Source: Brevundimonas sp. LM2 (GTDB lineage Bacteria; Pseudomonadota; Alphaproteobacteria; Caulobacterales; Caulobacteraceae). From it: a DNA stretch of 64,000 bases. Made by a program: the position numbers and the translations under genes. The stretch lies in contig NZ_CP019508.1 in assembly GCF_002002865.1 (NCBI RefSeq), positions 62,001 to 126,000 of the forward strand. The letters are read 5' to 3'. Below are positions 1-9,867 of the stretch, piece by piece (within the stretch, counting starts at the first letter, position 1; every line of letters starts with the position of its first letter). Below the pieces are notes generated by a model, which was not told where the DNA came from, ran no database searches, and saw only the letters and a program-made list of their open reading frames with translations.

Positions 1-2876
1 CTCAGCGCCACGGCCGGCTCCGCCGCCCCCTCCATGATCCGCTTGATCAGGGGGATGGCCACCTCGACCTCCGCCTCCGGGGCCTCGAACACCAGTTCGT
101 CGTGCACCTGCAGCAGCATCCGCGTCTCCAGCCCCGCGGCCTCAAGCGCGCCCGGCATGCGGATCATGGCGCGGCGGATGATGTCGGCGGCGGCGCCCTG
201 GATCGGGGCGTTGATGGCGGCGCGTTCGCCGAACTGGCGCTCGGCCCCCGATTTGGAGTGGATGGCCGGGATGTGGATCTTGCGGCCGAAGACGGTCGAG
301 ACGAAGCCCGCGGCGCGGACCTCGGCGCGGGTGGCGTCCATATAGGTGCGGATGCCGGGGAAGCGTTCGAAATAGGTCTTGATATAGGCCCCGGCCTCGC
401 CCTGATCGATGCCCAGCTGGTTGGCCAGGCCGAAGGCCGAGATGCCGTAGACGATGCCGAAATTGATGGCCTTGGCGCGGCGGCGCGTCTCGGGGTCCAT
501 GTCGGCGACGGGGACGCCGAACATCTCGGACGCCGTGGCCGTGTGGATGTCGATCCCGGCCTTGAAGGCGCGCTTCAGCTCGGGGATGTCGCCGATATGG
601 GCCAGCAGGCGCAGCTCGATCTGGGAATAGTCGGCGCTGATCAGGACGTGGCCGGGGGCGGCGATGAAGGCCTGGCGGATCTGGCGGCCTGTTTCCGTGC
701 GGATCGGGATGTTCTGCAGGTTGGGGTCGCTGGAGGCCAGGCGGCCGGTGGTGGCGGCGGCCAGTTGATAGCTGGTGTGGATGCGGTCGGTCTCGGGGTC
801 CATGGCGGCGACCAGGGCATCGGTATAGGTGCCCTTCAGCTTGGCCAGCTGGCGCCATTCCAGGATCGCGCGCGGCAGGTCGTGGGTCAGGGCCAGGGTC
901 TCCAGCGTGGCGGCGCCGGTCTCCCACTGGCCGCTGGCGGTCTTCTTGCCGCCCGACAGGTTCAGCTCGCCGAACAGCAGCTCGCCGATCTGTTTGGGGC
1001 TGCTGATCGTGAAGGGGCGGCCGGCCAGGGCGTGGGCCTGGGCCTCCAGCTCGGCCATCTTCAGCCCGAACTCGGACGACAGGCGGCGCAGGCGGGCGGG
1101 GTCGACGCGGATGCCGGCCCGCTCCATGTCGGCCAGGACCGCGGGCATGCCGCGCTCCAGCGTCTCATAGACGGCGACCAGCTGCTGCTCGGCCAGACGG
1201 GGCTTGAGGATGGACCACAGCCGCAGGGTGACGTCGGCGTCCTCGGCGGCATAGGCGGTGGCCGGTTTCAGCTCGACGTGTTTGAAGGATTTCTGCGCCT
1301 TGCCGGTGCCGGCGACCTTCTTGAACGGGATCGGCTCGTGGCCCAGGTGCAGGCGGCTCAGCTCGTCCATGCCGTGGCCGTGCAGGCCCCCTTCGAGCAC
1401 GTAGGAGATCAGCATGGTGTCGTCGATCGGGGCGACGCGGATGCCCCGACGCGCCATGACGGCCATGTCGTATTTGCCGTTCTGCATGACCTTGAGGACG
1501 CCGGGGTCCTCCAGCAGGGTCTTCAGCCGGAGGAGCACCGTGGGCTTGTCCAGCTGGTCCAGCGGGGTGCGGGTCTCGCCGCCCTCGCCGCCGAAATCCA
1601 GCCCGCCCGATCCCTCGACCGGCGGATGCTCATGCGTCAGCGGCACATAGCAGGCGTCGTTGGGGCCGATGGCCAGGGAGACGCCGCACAGCCCGGCATG
1701 GGTCGCCGACAGGGCGTCGGTCTCGGTGTCGAACCCGACCACCCCCGCCTTCCGGGCCCTTTCGATAAAGGCGTCCAGCTGTTCCAGGGTCTGGATACAG
1801 GCATAGGCGTCGTGGTCGACGGCCTGTTTTTCGACGTCGGCCGGGACCGCCTGGGGGGCGTAGCGGGGGGAGATGACGGGGGCGCTGAGGGGGGCGGGGC
1901 GGACGGGGGCGAAGGCGGAGCCGTCGTGGCCCTCCAGCCTGCCGTCGCCGACGCGGCGCAGCAGGGAGCGGAACTCCATCGCCTCCAGGAAGTCGGCCAG
2001 GGTCTGGGGGTCGGGGTCGCGCATCGCGAAGTCGTCGATGGGCTCGGGCGCGGGGGCGTCGCAGGTCAGGCGGACCAGCTGGCGGCTCAGCAGGATCTGG
2101 TCGCGGAAATTGATCAGGGTCTCGCGGCGCTTGGGCTGTTTGATCTCCCCGGCGCGCTCCAGCAGGGTGTCCAGGTCGCCGTATTCGTCCAGCAGCTGGG
2201 CCGCGGTCTTGGGGCCGATGCCGGGGGCGCCGGGGACGTTGTCGACGCTGTCGCCGATCAGGGCCTGCAGGTCGATCATCTTGTCGGGGGTGACGCCGAA
2301 CTTCTCGAACACCGCCTCCTCGGCCAGGCGGCGGTCCTTCATCGGGTCCCACATGACCACCGACGGGCCGATCAGCTGCATCAGGTCCTTGTCGGAGCTG
2401 ACGATCACGCACTCTCCGCCCGCGTCCCTGACCTTGCAGGCATAGGTGGCGATCAGGTCGTCGGCCTCATAGCCGGGCAGCTCGACGCAATGCACGCCGA
2501 ACGCCCGCGTCGCCTCCCGGACCAGCGGAAACTGCGGGATCAGATCCTCCGGCGGCGCCGACCGGTTGGCCTTGTACTGATCGTACAGATCGTTCCGGAA
2601 CGTCTTCTCCGAATGATCAAAGATCGCCGCCAGATGCGTCGGCCCGTCCGCCCCCCGCATGTCCTTCAGCAGCTTCCAAAGCATATTGCAGTACCCCTGG
2701 ACCGCGCCCACAGGCAGACCGTCGGACTTGCGGGTGAGGGGCGGCAGGGCGTGGTAGGCGCGGAAGATGTATGCGGAGGCGTCGATCAGCCACAGGCGCA
2801 CCGCGGGCCCGTCCTGGGTCAGGGGGCGCTCCCCGGGCTGGGCGGCGGGGGCATCGAGGTCGGCGGCATCGGACAT
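1..2876 (-). CDS. polA: DNA polymerase I (3' end beyond window)
   Basis: Replication and repair polymerase that removes RNA primers and fills gaps. The start at 2876 gives an N-terminal 5'-3' exonuclease domain (about residues 25-290). A 3'-5' proofreading domain follows, with its acidic motifs intact: FDTETDAL, the Asp in NGKYDMAVM, and YAAEDADVTL. The family A polymerase domain then carries SADYSQIELR and the late motif QVHDELVFE near base 100. The reading frame is open to base 1, so about 958 codons are visible and only a short C-terminal tail is missing. The upstream gap to the divergent alcohol dehydrogenase is about 125 bases and must hold both promoters. The long open frames opposite polA are GC-driven shadows. 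Confidence 0.97.
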   Translation of the reverse strand, partial: MSDAADLDAPAAQPGERPLTQDGPAVRLWLIDASAYIFRAYHALPPLTRKSDGLPVGAVQGYCNMLWKLLKDMRGADGPTHLAAIFDHSEKTFRNDLYDQYKANRSAPPEDLIPQFPLVREATRAFGVHCVELPGYEADDLIATYACKVRDAGGECVIVSSDKDLMQLIGPSVVMWDPMKDRRLAEEAVFEKFGVTPDKMIDLQALIGDSVDNVPGAPGIGPKTAAQLLDEYGDLDTLLERAGEIKQPKRRETLINFRDQILLSRQLVRLTCDAPAPEPIDDFAMRDPDPQTLADFLEAMEFRSLLRRVGDGRLEGHDGSAFAPVRPAPLSAPVISPRYAPQAVPADVEKQAVDHDAYACIQTLEQLDAFIERARKAGVVGFDTETDALSATHAGLCGVSLAIGPNDACYVPLTHEHPPVEGSGGLDFGGEGGETRTPLDQLDKPTVLLRLKTLLEDPGVLKVMQNGKYDMAVMARRGIRVAPIDDTMLISYVLEGGLHGHGMDELSRLHLGHEPIPFKKVAGTGKAQKSFKHVELKPATAYAAEDADVTLRLWSILKPRLAEQQLVAVYETLERGMPAVLADMERAGIRVDPARLRRLSSEFGLKMAELEAQAHALAGRPFTISSPKQIGELLFGELNLSGGKKTASGQWETGAATLETLALTHDLPRAILEWRQLAKLKGTYTDALVAAMDPETDRIHTSYQLAAATTGRLASSDPNLQNIPIRTETGRQIRQAFIAAPGHVLISADYSQIELRLLAHIGDIPELKRAFKAGIDIHTATASEMFGVPVADMDPETRRRAKAINFGIVYGISAFGLANQLGIDQGEAGAYIKTYFERFPGIRTYMDATRAEVRAAGFVSTVFGRKIHIPAIHSKSGAERQFGERAAINAPIQGAAADIIRRAMIRMPGALEAAGLETRMLLQVHDELVFEAPEAEVEVAIPLIKRIMEGAAEPAVAL

Positions 2877-3000
2877 GGGGCGAACATAGGCGGACGTCCT
2901 GCCCCCGTCACCGGGGCGCGCGTCGAAACCGGCCTTGACCGTTCGGAACAACAGACGGGGCCTCGGGTTGTCACGGCTTCCCCTCCCCGGAGCCTCCATC

Positions 3001-4086
3001 ATGATCACCTCCCTCGCCTATGGCACCAAGTCCGCCGCCGCCAAGCTGGAGCGGATGGAGATCGAGCGCGATGAGCCCAAGGACGACGAGATCCAGATCA
3101 AGGTCATGTTCACCGGCGTCTGCCACTCCGACATCCACCAGGCCAAGAACGAGTGGAGCAACACGGTCTACCCCTGCGTGCCCGGCCACGAGGTCGTCGG
3201 ACGCGTCAGGAAGACCGGCGCGAACGCCACGCGCTTCAAGGAAGGCGACATCGTCGGCGTCGGCTGCATGATCGACAGCTGCCGGTCGTGCGAGCCCTGC
3301 AAGGACGGCGACCAGAACTACTGCGAGGGGCCTAATGGGTGGCTGGCGACCTACAACGGTCCGATGACCCCGGCGACCGAGACCGAGGACGCGTCGAACA
3401 TGTACGGCCGCGACAACACCTTCGGCGGCTATTCGGACACCGTGGTGGTGAAGGAGGATTTCGCCCTGTCGATCCCCGAGGGTTTGGATCCCGCCGCCGC
3501 TGCCCCGATCCTGTGCGCCGGCGTCACCACCTGGTCGCCGATGCAGCACTGGGGCGTGAAGGCTGGCGACAAGGTCGCGGTCCTGGGCTTCGGCGGCCTG
3601 GGTCACATGGCGGCCAAGCTGGCCAAGGCCATCGGGGCGGAGGTGACGGTGCTGACCTCCACCCCCGAGAAGATCGCCGACGCCAAGGCTCAAGGGGCCG
3701 ACGCCGCTTATATCGAGACCGACAAGACCGCCCTGACGCCCTTGGCCGGATCGTTCGACTTCATCCTGTCGACCGTGCCCGAAAAGCACGAGGTCGGCGA
3801 CCTGCTGGCGCTGATGAAGCGCGACGCCCATTTCGTGGTGGTCGGCAACCTGGATGTCGTCGACGGCGTCGACAACTCCAAGCTGGCCTTCAAGCGCCAA
3901 AGCGTCTCGGGATCGCTGATCGGCAATCTGCAGGAGACCCAGGACGTGCTGGACTTCTGCGCCGCCAACGGCATCGCGCCCGAGATCGAGATCGTCGACA
4001 TCAAGGACATCAACGAGGTCTTCACCCGGGTCGAGAACGGCGCGGTCCGCTACCGCGCCGTGATCGACATGAGCACTCTGTCCTAA
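3001..4086 (+). CDS. NAD(P)-dependent zinc alcohol dehydrogenase (YahK/cinnamyl-alcohol type)
   Basis: Cytosolic medium-chain dehydrogenase that interconverts alcohols and aldehydes with NAD(P)H. Catalytic zinc ligands are visible at Cys41 (GVCHSD) and His63/Glu64 (PGHE). A structural-zinc cysteine cluster occurs in the DSCRSCEPCKDGDQNYC segment. The Rossmann motif is GFGGLGHMAAKLAK. The 361-residue length fits the YahK/AdhA-like group. I chose the ATG at 3001 because it follows a GGAG at about 2989 and the protein begins just before the first GroES-like strand; the open frame extends further upstream without homology-like sequence. Substrate cannot be told from sequence. It stands alone, divergent from polA. 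Confidence 0.93.
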   Translation: MITSLAYGTKSAAAKLERMEIERDEPKDDEIQIKVMFTGVCHSDIHQAKNEWSNTVYPCVPGHEVVGRVRKTGANATRFKEGDIVGVGCMIDSCRSCEPCKDGDQNYCEGPNGWLATYNGPMTPATETEDASNMYGRDNTFGGYSDTVVVKEDFALSIPEGLDPAAAAPILCAGVTTWSPMQHWGVKAGDKVAVLGFGGLGHMAAKLAKAIGAEVTVLTSTPEKIADAKAQGADAAYIETDKTALTPLAGSFDFILSTVPEKHEVGDLLALMKRDAHFVVVGNLDVVDGVDNSKLAFKRQSVSGSLIGNLQETQDVLDFCAANGIAPEIEIVDIKDINEVFTRVENGAVRYRAVIDMSTLS

Positions 4087-4090
4087 GGAC

Positions 4091-4696
4091 CTAGAACTCG
4101 CGCCAGCTGTCGCCCGGGTCGTTCTGGCCCGGGCGGACGGACTGCTGGCCCCAGGCGACGACCATCAGCACCTTGTGGCTCCGGATCCTGAACTCCCCGA
4201 TCATGGGCGCGACGGCCCCCAGGGGCGCACCCGTACGCGCGTCGTAGAGGAAGCCGGAGAACTCGGCCACGCCGACGCGGTCCCGGCGGCTGTAGAGGCT
4301 CAACTCGGGCAAGGACACCACGTTCAGCGTCTCGTTGATCGGTACGGCCAAGGCCGGAATGCCGACGACGCGCCGCATCTGTTCCAGCGACAGCGACCCC
4401 GCCCTCAGCTCGAACACCACATCCGCGCCGGCCCGATCGTCGGCCAGGGAGAACCCGGCTTTGGACAGAGCACTGCGGATGGCCGATGTGGCGTAGCTCG
4501 ACCCCTCGCCCTGGAAAAAGCGCGTATCGACGAAAATCTTCGAAGACGCGGGAATCGGCAGGCGAAGCCCCTCGACGGCCTCGTCGGCGGCGCGCGACAT
4601 CAGCAACTGCTCGGTGGCCGTGCGCCCCGTATAACTTTCGTTGGTGGAGGCGCAGGCCCCGAGCAGGAGGCCGAGGCCGATCAGGACCGACCGCAT
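4091..4696 (-). CDS. Envelope lipoprotein of unknown function (DUF6655-like)
   Basis: A 201-residue protein with a short hydrophobic signal and a lipobox (LLLGAC, Cys about residue 15), so it is predicted to be lipidated and held in the envelope. The segment SYTGRTATEQLLMSRAADEAV and the following soluble domain resemble proteins grouped as DUF6655; I recall that assignment and have not tested it. It begins one base after the stop codon of the glyoxalase gene at 4698-5138, so the two are almost certainly cotranscribed. Its 3' end is only 4 bases from the convergent alcohol dehydrogenase. No function is assigned. Confidence 0.8.
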   Translation of the reverse strand: MRSVLIGLGLLLGACASTNESYTGRTATEQLLMSRAADEAVEGLRLPIPASSKIFVDTRFFQGEGSSYATSAIRSALSKAGFSLADDRAGADVVFELRAGSLSLEQMRRVVGIPALAVPINETLNVVSLPELSLYSRRDRVGVAEFSGFLYDARTGAPLGAVAPMIGEFRIRSHKVLMVVAWGQQSVRPGQNDPGDSWREF

Positions 4697-4697
4697 C

Positions 4698-5138
4698 CTA
4701 CCAGGTGCCGGTGTTGGGCATGGACAGCCACGGCTCGGCGGGCGGAAGGGCCGGGCCCTCCTGAAGCAATTCTATGGAGATGCCGTCGGGCGACCGGACG
4801 AAGGCCATGTTGCCGTCCCGGGGCGGGCGGTTGATCACCACGCCCGAGTCCATCAGGTGCCGGCAGGTCGCGTAGATGTCCGCGACGCGGTAGGCCAGGT
4901 GACCGAAGTTGCGGCCGCCGCTGTAGGTTTCCGCATCCCAATTATAGGTCAGTTCGACCTCGGGCGACCGTTCGGCCTCAGAGCGTTCGAGATCGCGTGG
5001 CGCGGCCAGAAAGACCAGGGTGAACCGACCCTTTTCGTTCTCAAGCCGTCGAACTTCCTGGAGGCCCAGCTGGTGGGTCCAGAAATGCAGGGACGCGTCG
5101 AGGTCGGCGACCCGGACCATGGTGTGCAGATAGCGCAT
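4698..5138 (-). CDS. Glyoxalase I-type VOC protein (lactoylglutathione lyase family)
   Basis: A 146-residue VOC-fold protein resembling lactoylglutathione lyase, which turns the methylglyoxal-glutathione adduct into S-lactoylglutathione. It opens with [20 protein letters not shown]. Likely metal ligands are the His of this first motif, a Glu in the PEVELTYNW strand, the His of NFGHLAYRV and the Glu in SIELLQEG. I chose the ATG at 5138 because the canonical family N-terminus starts there; 14 extra upstream residues would not match. It is the first gene of a pair with the lipoprotein directly downstream. The C-terminal tail (about residues 125-146) is slightly longer than usual. Confidence 0.9.
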   Translation of the reverse strand: MRYLHTMVRVADLDASLHFWTHQLGLQEVRRLENEKGRFTLVFLAAPRDLERSEAERSPEVELTYNWDAETYSGGRNFGHLAYRVADIYATCRHLMDSGVVINRPPRDGNMAFVRSPDGISIELLQEGPALPPAEPWLSMPNTGTW

Positions 5139-5337
5139 GAACAATCTCGAACAGACGGGAAGGCCTGTTTCTAGGCGCAAAATGCTCGGCGACCAAAGTC
5201 CACGGGCAACTTCAATGCATCACGCCGTGCTGATCAGGCCGTGCGGGCGCGGCGGCGCCGCGACACCCGGCCGGCTTGCTGAGGTGGGGCAACTCCGTCA
5301 CTCTACGGATTGAGACTTGTTCGCAAGGAGACCGCCG

Positions 5338-5643
5338 ATGCCGCTTCTGATGTGCCCGAACGACAATGCCCAGATGCAGACCCTGGACCGGAACGGTGTC
5401 CAGTTCGACATGTGCCCCACCTGTCGCGGCGTCTGGCTGGACCGCGGAGAACTGGAAAAGCTGATGGAGGGCGCGCCGGCCGCGGCGGCGCCCGCGCCCC
5501 ACACCTATGCATCTCCGCCGCCGCAGAGCCAGCCCTGGGGACAGACCCCGTCGCCCTACAGGGAGCAGCCGCGGTACCGCGACGACGACGATCGCCACTA
5601 CAAGAAGAAGAAACGCGACAGCATCTTCGACATCTTCGACTGA
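5338..5643 (+). CDS. TFIIB-type zinc-ribbon protein
   Basis: A 101-residue protein with an N-terminal zinc ribbon (zf-TFIIB type). Two Cys pairs are visible: CPND near residue 6 and CPTCRGVWLDRGELEKL near residue 28. The middle is Ala/Pro-rich low complexity, and the tail is acidic then lysine-rich (RDDDDRHYKKKKRD), ending DSIFDIFD. The ATG at 5338 follows AAGGAG with good spacing; an upstream in-frame TTG at 5317 is less likely. The same ribbon is common in small bacterial proteins of unknown role. It sits alone between convergent and divergent neighbours. Confidence 0.85.
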   Translation: MPLLMCPNDNAQMQTLDRNGVQFDMCPTCRGVWLDRGELEKLMEGAPAAAAPAPHTYASPPPQSQPWGQTPSPYREQPRYRDDDDRHYKKKKRDSIFDIFD

Positions 5644-5677
5644 TCGAGCCCCCGACGGCCCACCGGACCGGCGGCGC

Positions 5678-7387
5678 TCAGGCGGCCAGGCCGGCGGCCT
5701 GCATCAGGGTCTTCAGCGGCGCCAAGGTTTCGGACGAGGTGCCCAGGGCGGCGCGGGCCTCGGGGTTGCGGAAGATCCGGATCGCTTCCGCCTTGGCGCG
5801 GTCCGCGGCCGGTCCGAGGGGCGCGGTCTCTCCGGCCGCCAGGCGAAGCAGGGCCGACAGTTTTTGGGGGATAGGCGCGGAGGCGCGGCCGAGCTGGGCC
5901 GTCAGCTTGGCCTCGGCCTCGACCACCCCGCCGACCAGGCCGATCGCGGTGCTGATCTGCTCGGTGTCGTGCTCCGCCAGGGCGGCCGTGCGCAGGGAGC
6001 GCTGAAGCTGGGCCAGGACCTGGAGCTTCCGCGCGGCGGTGGGACCGGCGGTCCGCATCTCGGTCTCGAAGCGGAGCGAACCGACGCAGGCCAGCAGCCA
6101 CCGCGCCGCCGCGCGCTTGTTGGCGGACCCGGTCACGTTTTCGCACAGGCGCATCAGCTGCTCCGCCTCGCACAGGACGGTGTCGCAGGGGGCGACATAG
6201 GCCTGGACGAAATCGGCCGTGACCAGGCTCTTGGACCGTTCGATGAAGGCGTTCTGGACCTCTTCGAGCGTCAGCAACCGCCCGGCCGTCGCCGTCAAGG
6301 CCATGGCCAGGGTGCGCAGGATGTCGATCTCGCCCGGCCCGTCGGACGGACGCAGGCGCCGAGGGCCCTGCAGTTCGCGCAGCACCATGCGCGCCAGCGA
6401 AGCCGCGAGAATGGGATAGTCGCCGGCCTCGAGCCGTTCGCCCAGCCGCGCGGCGGCCCCGTCGACGGCGGGCATCAGCAGAGCGGTGCGGGGATCGTGC
6501 GCGATCAGGGCGCCGATCTCCTTTGGAGCCACCATGCGGACCACGGCGGCCAGACTGCCCCCCTGATCCAGTGCCGGCCCCAGGATCTGGGCCAGGCCCG
6601 TCCGCGCGCCCAGCAGCTCGACCAGGATCTGTTCGATCGGCACCATGACCAGGGCGCGGGGCGGGCCGTCCATGGGGGCGCGATCGGCCAGGTCCATCAG
6701 GCGGTCGAGCCGCGCCCGCGCGCCGCGCACGCCGACCAGGGCCCCCGCGACGACACCGCCCATGACGAAGCCCCGATCGGCGGAGCCGGATAGCCGATGG
6801 GCCACGTCGGCGAGCGACCGATTGGCCAGATCCGGAAACAGACCCCGGCGTCCGGCGGCCACGACCCGCTCCATCGCCAAGGTGCTGAGGCGCTGATAGT
6901 GGCGGACCAGTTCGTGAATGGGCTGGCCCGTCGCCTGGCTCTCGGGCACCGAAACCTTCTGAATCGCGTGCTGCACCTCGACGCCCGACGCCTCGAGCCG
7001 CTCGATCAGATCGGGCCGGTGAAGCAGTTCGAAGGGCGTGGCGCCGTTTCGCATCAGCCAGTCCTCCAGGACCCGGCCGACCAGCTCACGCGCATGAGGT
7101 GTATAGAGATCGGCCGGCGTCATGCAGTTCGGACGGTCCGCATCGCTGACGACGCGCTTCTTGGGCGGCTCGGGGATGCCCCGGGTCAGGACCGTCACGC
7201 TGTTGAACGCCATCGTGTCGGGATCGAGCGTTTCCTTGGTCACCCGCACCGCGACAGCGGTCTTGTCCCGCAGGATCTCCTCGGCGGTATCGACCGCATG
7301 CTTGCGTTCTTCCGTGGCCATCATCAGCGCCCAGGGCGAGGGTGCCGTCTTGCGAATATAGAGTTCGTAATGGACAGGTCCGGCCAT
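5678..7387 (-). CDS. Conserved hypothetical protein, 569 aa, divergent from chvI
   Basis: I do not recognise this family with confidence. The first 70 residues (MAGPVHYELYIRKTAPSPW onward) look like a small alpha/beta domain with a predicted regulatory feel. The remaining about 480 residues are leucine/alanine-rich, helical and without membrane segments, signal peptide or obvious catalytic motif. The start at 7387 is the only good ATG. It is divergent from the ChvI/ChvG two-component operon across about 180 bases, so it may share regulation with it, but that is only inference from position. Long, clean codon-biased frame and intact ends support a real gene. Confidence 0.8.
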   Translation of the reverse strand: MAGPVHYELYIRKTAPSPWALMMATEERKHAVDTAEEILRDKTAVAVRVTKETLDPDTMAFNSVTVLTRGIPEPPKKRVVSDADRPNCMTPADLYTPHARELVGRVLEDWLMRNGATPFELLHRPDLIERLEASGVEVQHAIQKVSVPESQATGQPIHELVRHYQRLSTLAMERVVAAGRRGLFPDLANRSLADVAHRLSGSADRGFVMGGVVAGALVGVRGARARLDRLMDLADRAPMDGPPRALVMVPIEQILVELLGARTGLAQILGPALDQGGSLAAVVRMVAPKEIGALIAHDPRTALLMPAVDGAAARLGERLEAGDYPILAASLARMVLRELQGPRRLRPSDGPGEIDILRTLAMALTATAGRLLTLEEVQNAFIERSKSLVTADFVQAYVAPCDTVLCEAEQLMRLCENVTGSANKRAAARWLLACVGSLRFETEMRTAGPTAARKLQVLAQLQRSLRTAALAEHDTEQISTAIGLVGGVVEAEAKLTAQLGRASAPIPQKLSALLRLAAGETAPLGPAADRAKAEAIRIFRNPEARAALGTSSETLAPLKTLMQAAGLAA

Positions 7388-7439
7388 GGGTCTCGCTCAA
7401 GATTTGCCCGAACCCTACGCAAAAGGGCTTAAGGCCCGG

Positions 7440-7453
7440 TTTCGTGAACGAAA
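7440..7453. promoter_or_regulatory. Small inverted repeat in the chvI upstream region
   Basis: TTTCG and CGAAA arms separated by TGAA lie in the 180-base gap between two divergent genes, about 115 bases before chvI. The position suits an operator for a dimeric regulator, but the arms are only five bases long and could be chance. Confidence 0.25.
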
Positions 7454-7568
7454 ACTGGTCACCGCCCGACTGTGGCCGTAAAGTCACCGCGATCCCGGGC
7501 GAACGGTAACGCTTGCCATGCGTTCACACGGCCCCGACCTGTGTCGGGAGCGAGACGAGGAGACCGAT

Positions 7569-8273
7569 TTGGCCAATATCACCCTGGTGGACGACGACGA
7601 GAACATCGTCGCCTCCGTGTCGCTGGCGCTGGAAAGCCACGGCCACAAGGTGGTCGCCTATCACGACGGGGCCACCGGCCTCGAGGCGCTGGAGACGTCT
7701 CCGCCGGACCTGGCCATCCTCGACGTCAAGATGCCCCGCATGGACGGAATGGAGGTCCTGCGCCGGCTGCGCCAGACCAGCCAGATCCCGGTCATTATGC
7801 TGACGTCCAAGGACGAGGAGATCGACGAGATCCTGGGCTTCAACCTTGGGGCCGACGACTACATGCACAAGCCGTTCAGCCAGCGATTGCTGATCGAGCG
7901 GGTCAAGGCCCTGCTGCGGCGCTCGGGCGGGGACGGCGGCGAGCCGGAACCCTCGGCCGAGGTCAGCGGCAAGGCGATCCGCCGCGGCAAGCTGTTGATG
8001 GATCCGGCGCGTCACGAAAGCACCTGGGACGGCCGGCCGGTCAAGCTGACGGTCACCGAGTTCCTGCTGCTGCAGGCCCTGGCCCAGCGGCCCGGGTTCG
8101 TGAAGAGCCGGGACAATCTGATGGACGCCGCCTACGACGATCAAGTCTATGTCGACGACCGCACCATCGACAGCCACGTCAAACGCATGCGCAAGAAGTT
8201 CCGCGTGGTCGACCCCGAGTTCGACGCGATCGAGACCCTGTATGGCGTCGGCTATCGTTACCGCGAGAGCTGA
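7569..8273 (+). CDS. chvI: Response regulator ChvI (OmpR family)
   Basis: DNA-binding response regulator of the ChvG-ChvI envelope-stress and acid-sensing system. The receiver domain starts with [11 protein letters not shown], has phosphoacceptor Asp52 ([11 protein letters not shown]) and Lys in MLTSKDEE. The winged-helix OmpR-type output domain occupies about residues 135-234 ([29 protein letters not shown]). I place the start at the TTG at 7569: it follows GAGGAG six bases upstream and gives the standard family N-terminus, whereas the in-frame ATG at 7518 adds 17 unrelated residues. The kinase gene overlaps its end by 32 bases. Confidence 0.95.
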   Translation: MANITLVDDDENIVASVSLALESHGHKVVAYHDGATGLEALETSPPDLAILDVKMPRMDGMEVLRRLRQTSQIPVIMLTSKDEEIDEILGFNLGADDYMHKPFSQRLLIERVKALLRRSGGDGGEPEPSAEVSGKAIRRGKLLMDPARHESTWDGRPVKLTVTEFLLLQALAQRPGFVKSRDNLMDAAYDDQVYVDDRTIDSHVKRMRKKFRVVDPEFDAIETLYGVGYRYRES

Positions 8274-9867
8274 CACGCTCGATGGTCAGGACGATGCGCC
8301 ACTGCGCCGTCGGCTGATCCGCTTCGGCGGATCCCGGCTGGGTGGGCTGATCCTCGCGCTCAACCTCCTGAGCCTGCTGATCCTGTTCGGGGGCGCCCTG
8401 GCGCTGAACCAGTGGGATCGCGGCCTGGTGCAGGCGCGTCAGGAAAGCCTGATGGTCCAGGCCGAGCTGCTGTCGAACGTGCTGGGCCAGCTGGGCATCA
8501 CCGGCGGGGAACCGACGCCGGCCCTGGATCAGATCCAGGCCAGCCGCTGGCTGCGCGACAACTTCATTCCGACCGGCCAGCGCGCGCGGTTGTACGACAG
8601 CGACGGCCTGTTGGTGTCGGACAGCTATGCCGTCTCTGACGAGATCCCCGGCGAGCCGCTGCCGCCCTCCCTGCCGGCGGGGTCGCCGCCGGTCGTGACG
8701 ACCGATCCCGTGCAGGATCAGGCCGACCTCGCCCGTGCCAATATCGCGCTCGGCGAAGAGATCGAGGCCGCTTTGGCGGGCGAGCCCCAGGCGACCGTGC
8801 GACGCTCCGAGGAAGGGGCCCGGGTCGTCTCGGTCTCCTTGCCGGTGCGCCATGTCCAGCAGGTTCTGGGCGTGCTGACGCTGGAGGCCGGCGACGTCGA
8901 CCAGATCCTCAGCGCCCAGCGCCGGGCCCTCGTGCCGTTCGCCCTGGTGGCCCTGGCGGTGAACCTGCTGGCCTCGCTGCTGCTGCATCTGTTCGTGGCC
9001 CGGCCCGTCATGCGCCTGTCGGCCGCGGCGGATCAGGTCCGGCTGCAGCGGGCCCGCGCCATCTCCCTGCCCGACCTGGAGGACCGCAAGGACGAGATCG
9101 GCGATCTGGCGCGGTCGCTGGAGTCGATGACCGAGACCCTGTCCGACCGGATGGACGCCATCGAGCGGTTCGCCGCCGATGTGTCGCATGAGATCAAGAA
9201 CCCCCTGACCTCGATCCGTTCGGCGCTGGAAACGCTCGATCTGGTGCAGGATCAGGACAAGCGCGACCGGCTGACCCGGGTGCTGCAACAGGACGTCAGA
9301 CGCCTGGACCGGCTGATCACCGACATCTCCAATGCCTCGCGTCTGGACGCCGAACTGTCCCGCGACCGGCCGCGGCCGGTCGATCTGGCGGCCCTGCTGA
9401 CCGATATCGTCAATGTCTATGAAACCACGGCCAAGCCCGGAGAAGCGCCCGTGCGGCTGGCGCTGACGACGGACGGCGCGGCCCGGGTCCTGGGTCGCGA
9501 CGGTCCCCTGGGCCAGGTGTTCCGCAACCTGATCGACAACGCTCGATCGTTCAGCCCGCCCGGCAGAGCGGTCCGCGTGACCGTGTTGCGCGACGAGGGC
9601 GAGCCGGACCGCGCCCTGGCGATCCGGGTCGAGGACGACGGACCCGGCATTCCGTCCGAAAACCTCGAGACGGTGTTCGAACGTTTCTACACCTCGCGCC
9701 CGCGCGGGACGGCCTTCGGGTCCAACTCCGGACTGGGCCTGTCGATCGTCAAGCAGATCGTCGAGGCGCACGGGGGACGGGTGGTCGCGACGAACCGCGT
9801 GGAGCCGGACGGCCGTATCGCGGGCGCGCGGTTCGAGGTCACCCTGCCCTCCACCGGTCGCCGGTGA
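8242..9867 (+). CDS. chvG: Sensor histidine kinase ChvG
   Basis: Inner-membrane sensor kinase partner of ChvI. It has a first membrane helix near residues 30-60, a periplasmic sensor domain of about 180 residues, a second helix ([20 protein letters not shown]), HAMP, the dimerisation box [13 protein letters not shown] with phospho-His316, and an HATPase domain with N box ([10 protein letters not shown]) and G boxes (DDGPGIP, GLGLSI). The start at 8242 lies inside the end of chvI; no alternative start is closer to the stop in this frame before the first helix. Its TGA overlaps the GTG of hprK, so the operon is translationally coupled. Confidence 0.95.
   Translation: MASAIVTARADTLDGQDDAPLRRRLIRFGGSRLGGLILALNLLSLLILFGGALALNQWDRGLVQARQESLMVQAELLSNVLGQLGITGGEPTPALDQIQASRWLRDNFIPTGQRARLYDSDGLLVSDSYAVSDEIPGEPLPPSLPAGSPPVVTTDPVQDQADLARANIALGEEIEAALAGEPQATVRRSEEGARVVSVSLPVRHVQQVLGVLTLEAGDVDQILSAQRRALVPFALVALAVNLLASLLLHLFVARPVMRLSAAADQVRLQRARAISLPDLEDRKDEIGDLARSLESMTETLSDRMDAIERFAADVSHEIKNPLTSIRSALETLDLVQDQDKRDRLTRVLQQDVRRLDRLITDISNASRLDAELSRDRPRPVDLAALLTDIVNVYETTAKPGEAPVRLALTTDGAARVLGRDGPLGQVFRNLIDNARSFSPPGRAVRVTVLRDEGEPDRALAIRVEDDGPGIPSENLETVFERFYTSRPRGTAFGSNSGLGLSIVKQIVEAHGGRVVATNRVEPDGRIAGARFEVTLPSTGRR

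Noticed and set aside
102-3074. 990-codon open frame opposite polA
   Set aside because: It lies antisense to a fully conserved gene and its translation is low-complexity Gly/Ala/Arg/Asp; similar long frames oppose clpB (25320-27749) and mutS (52384-54714).
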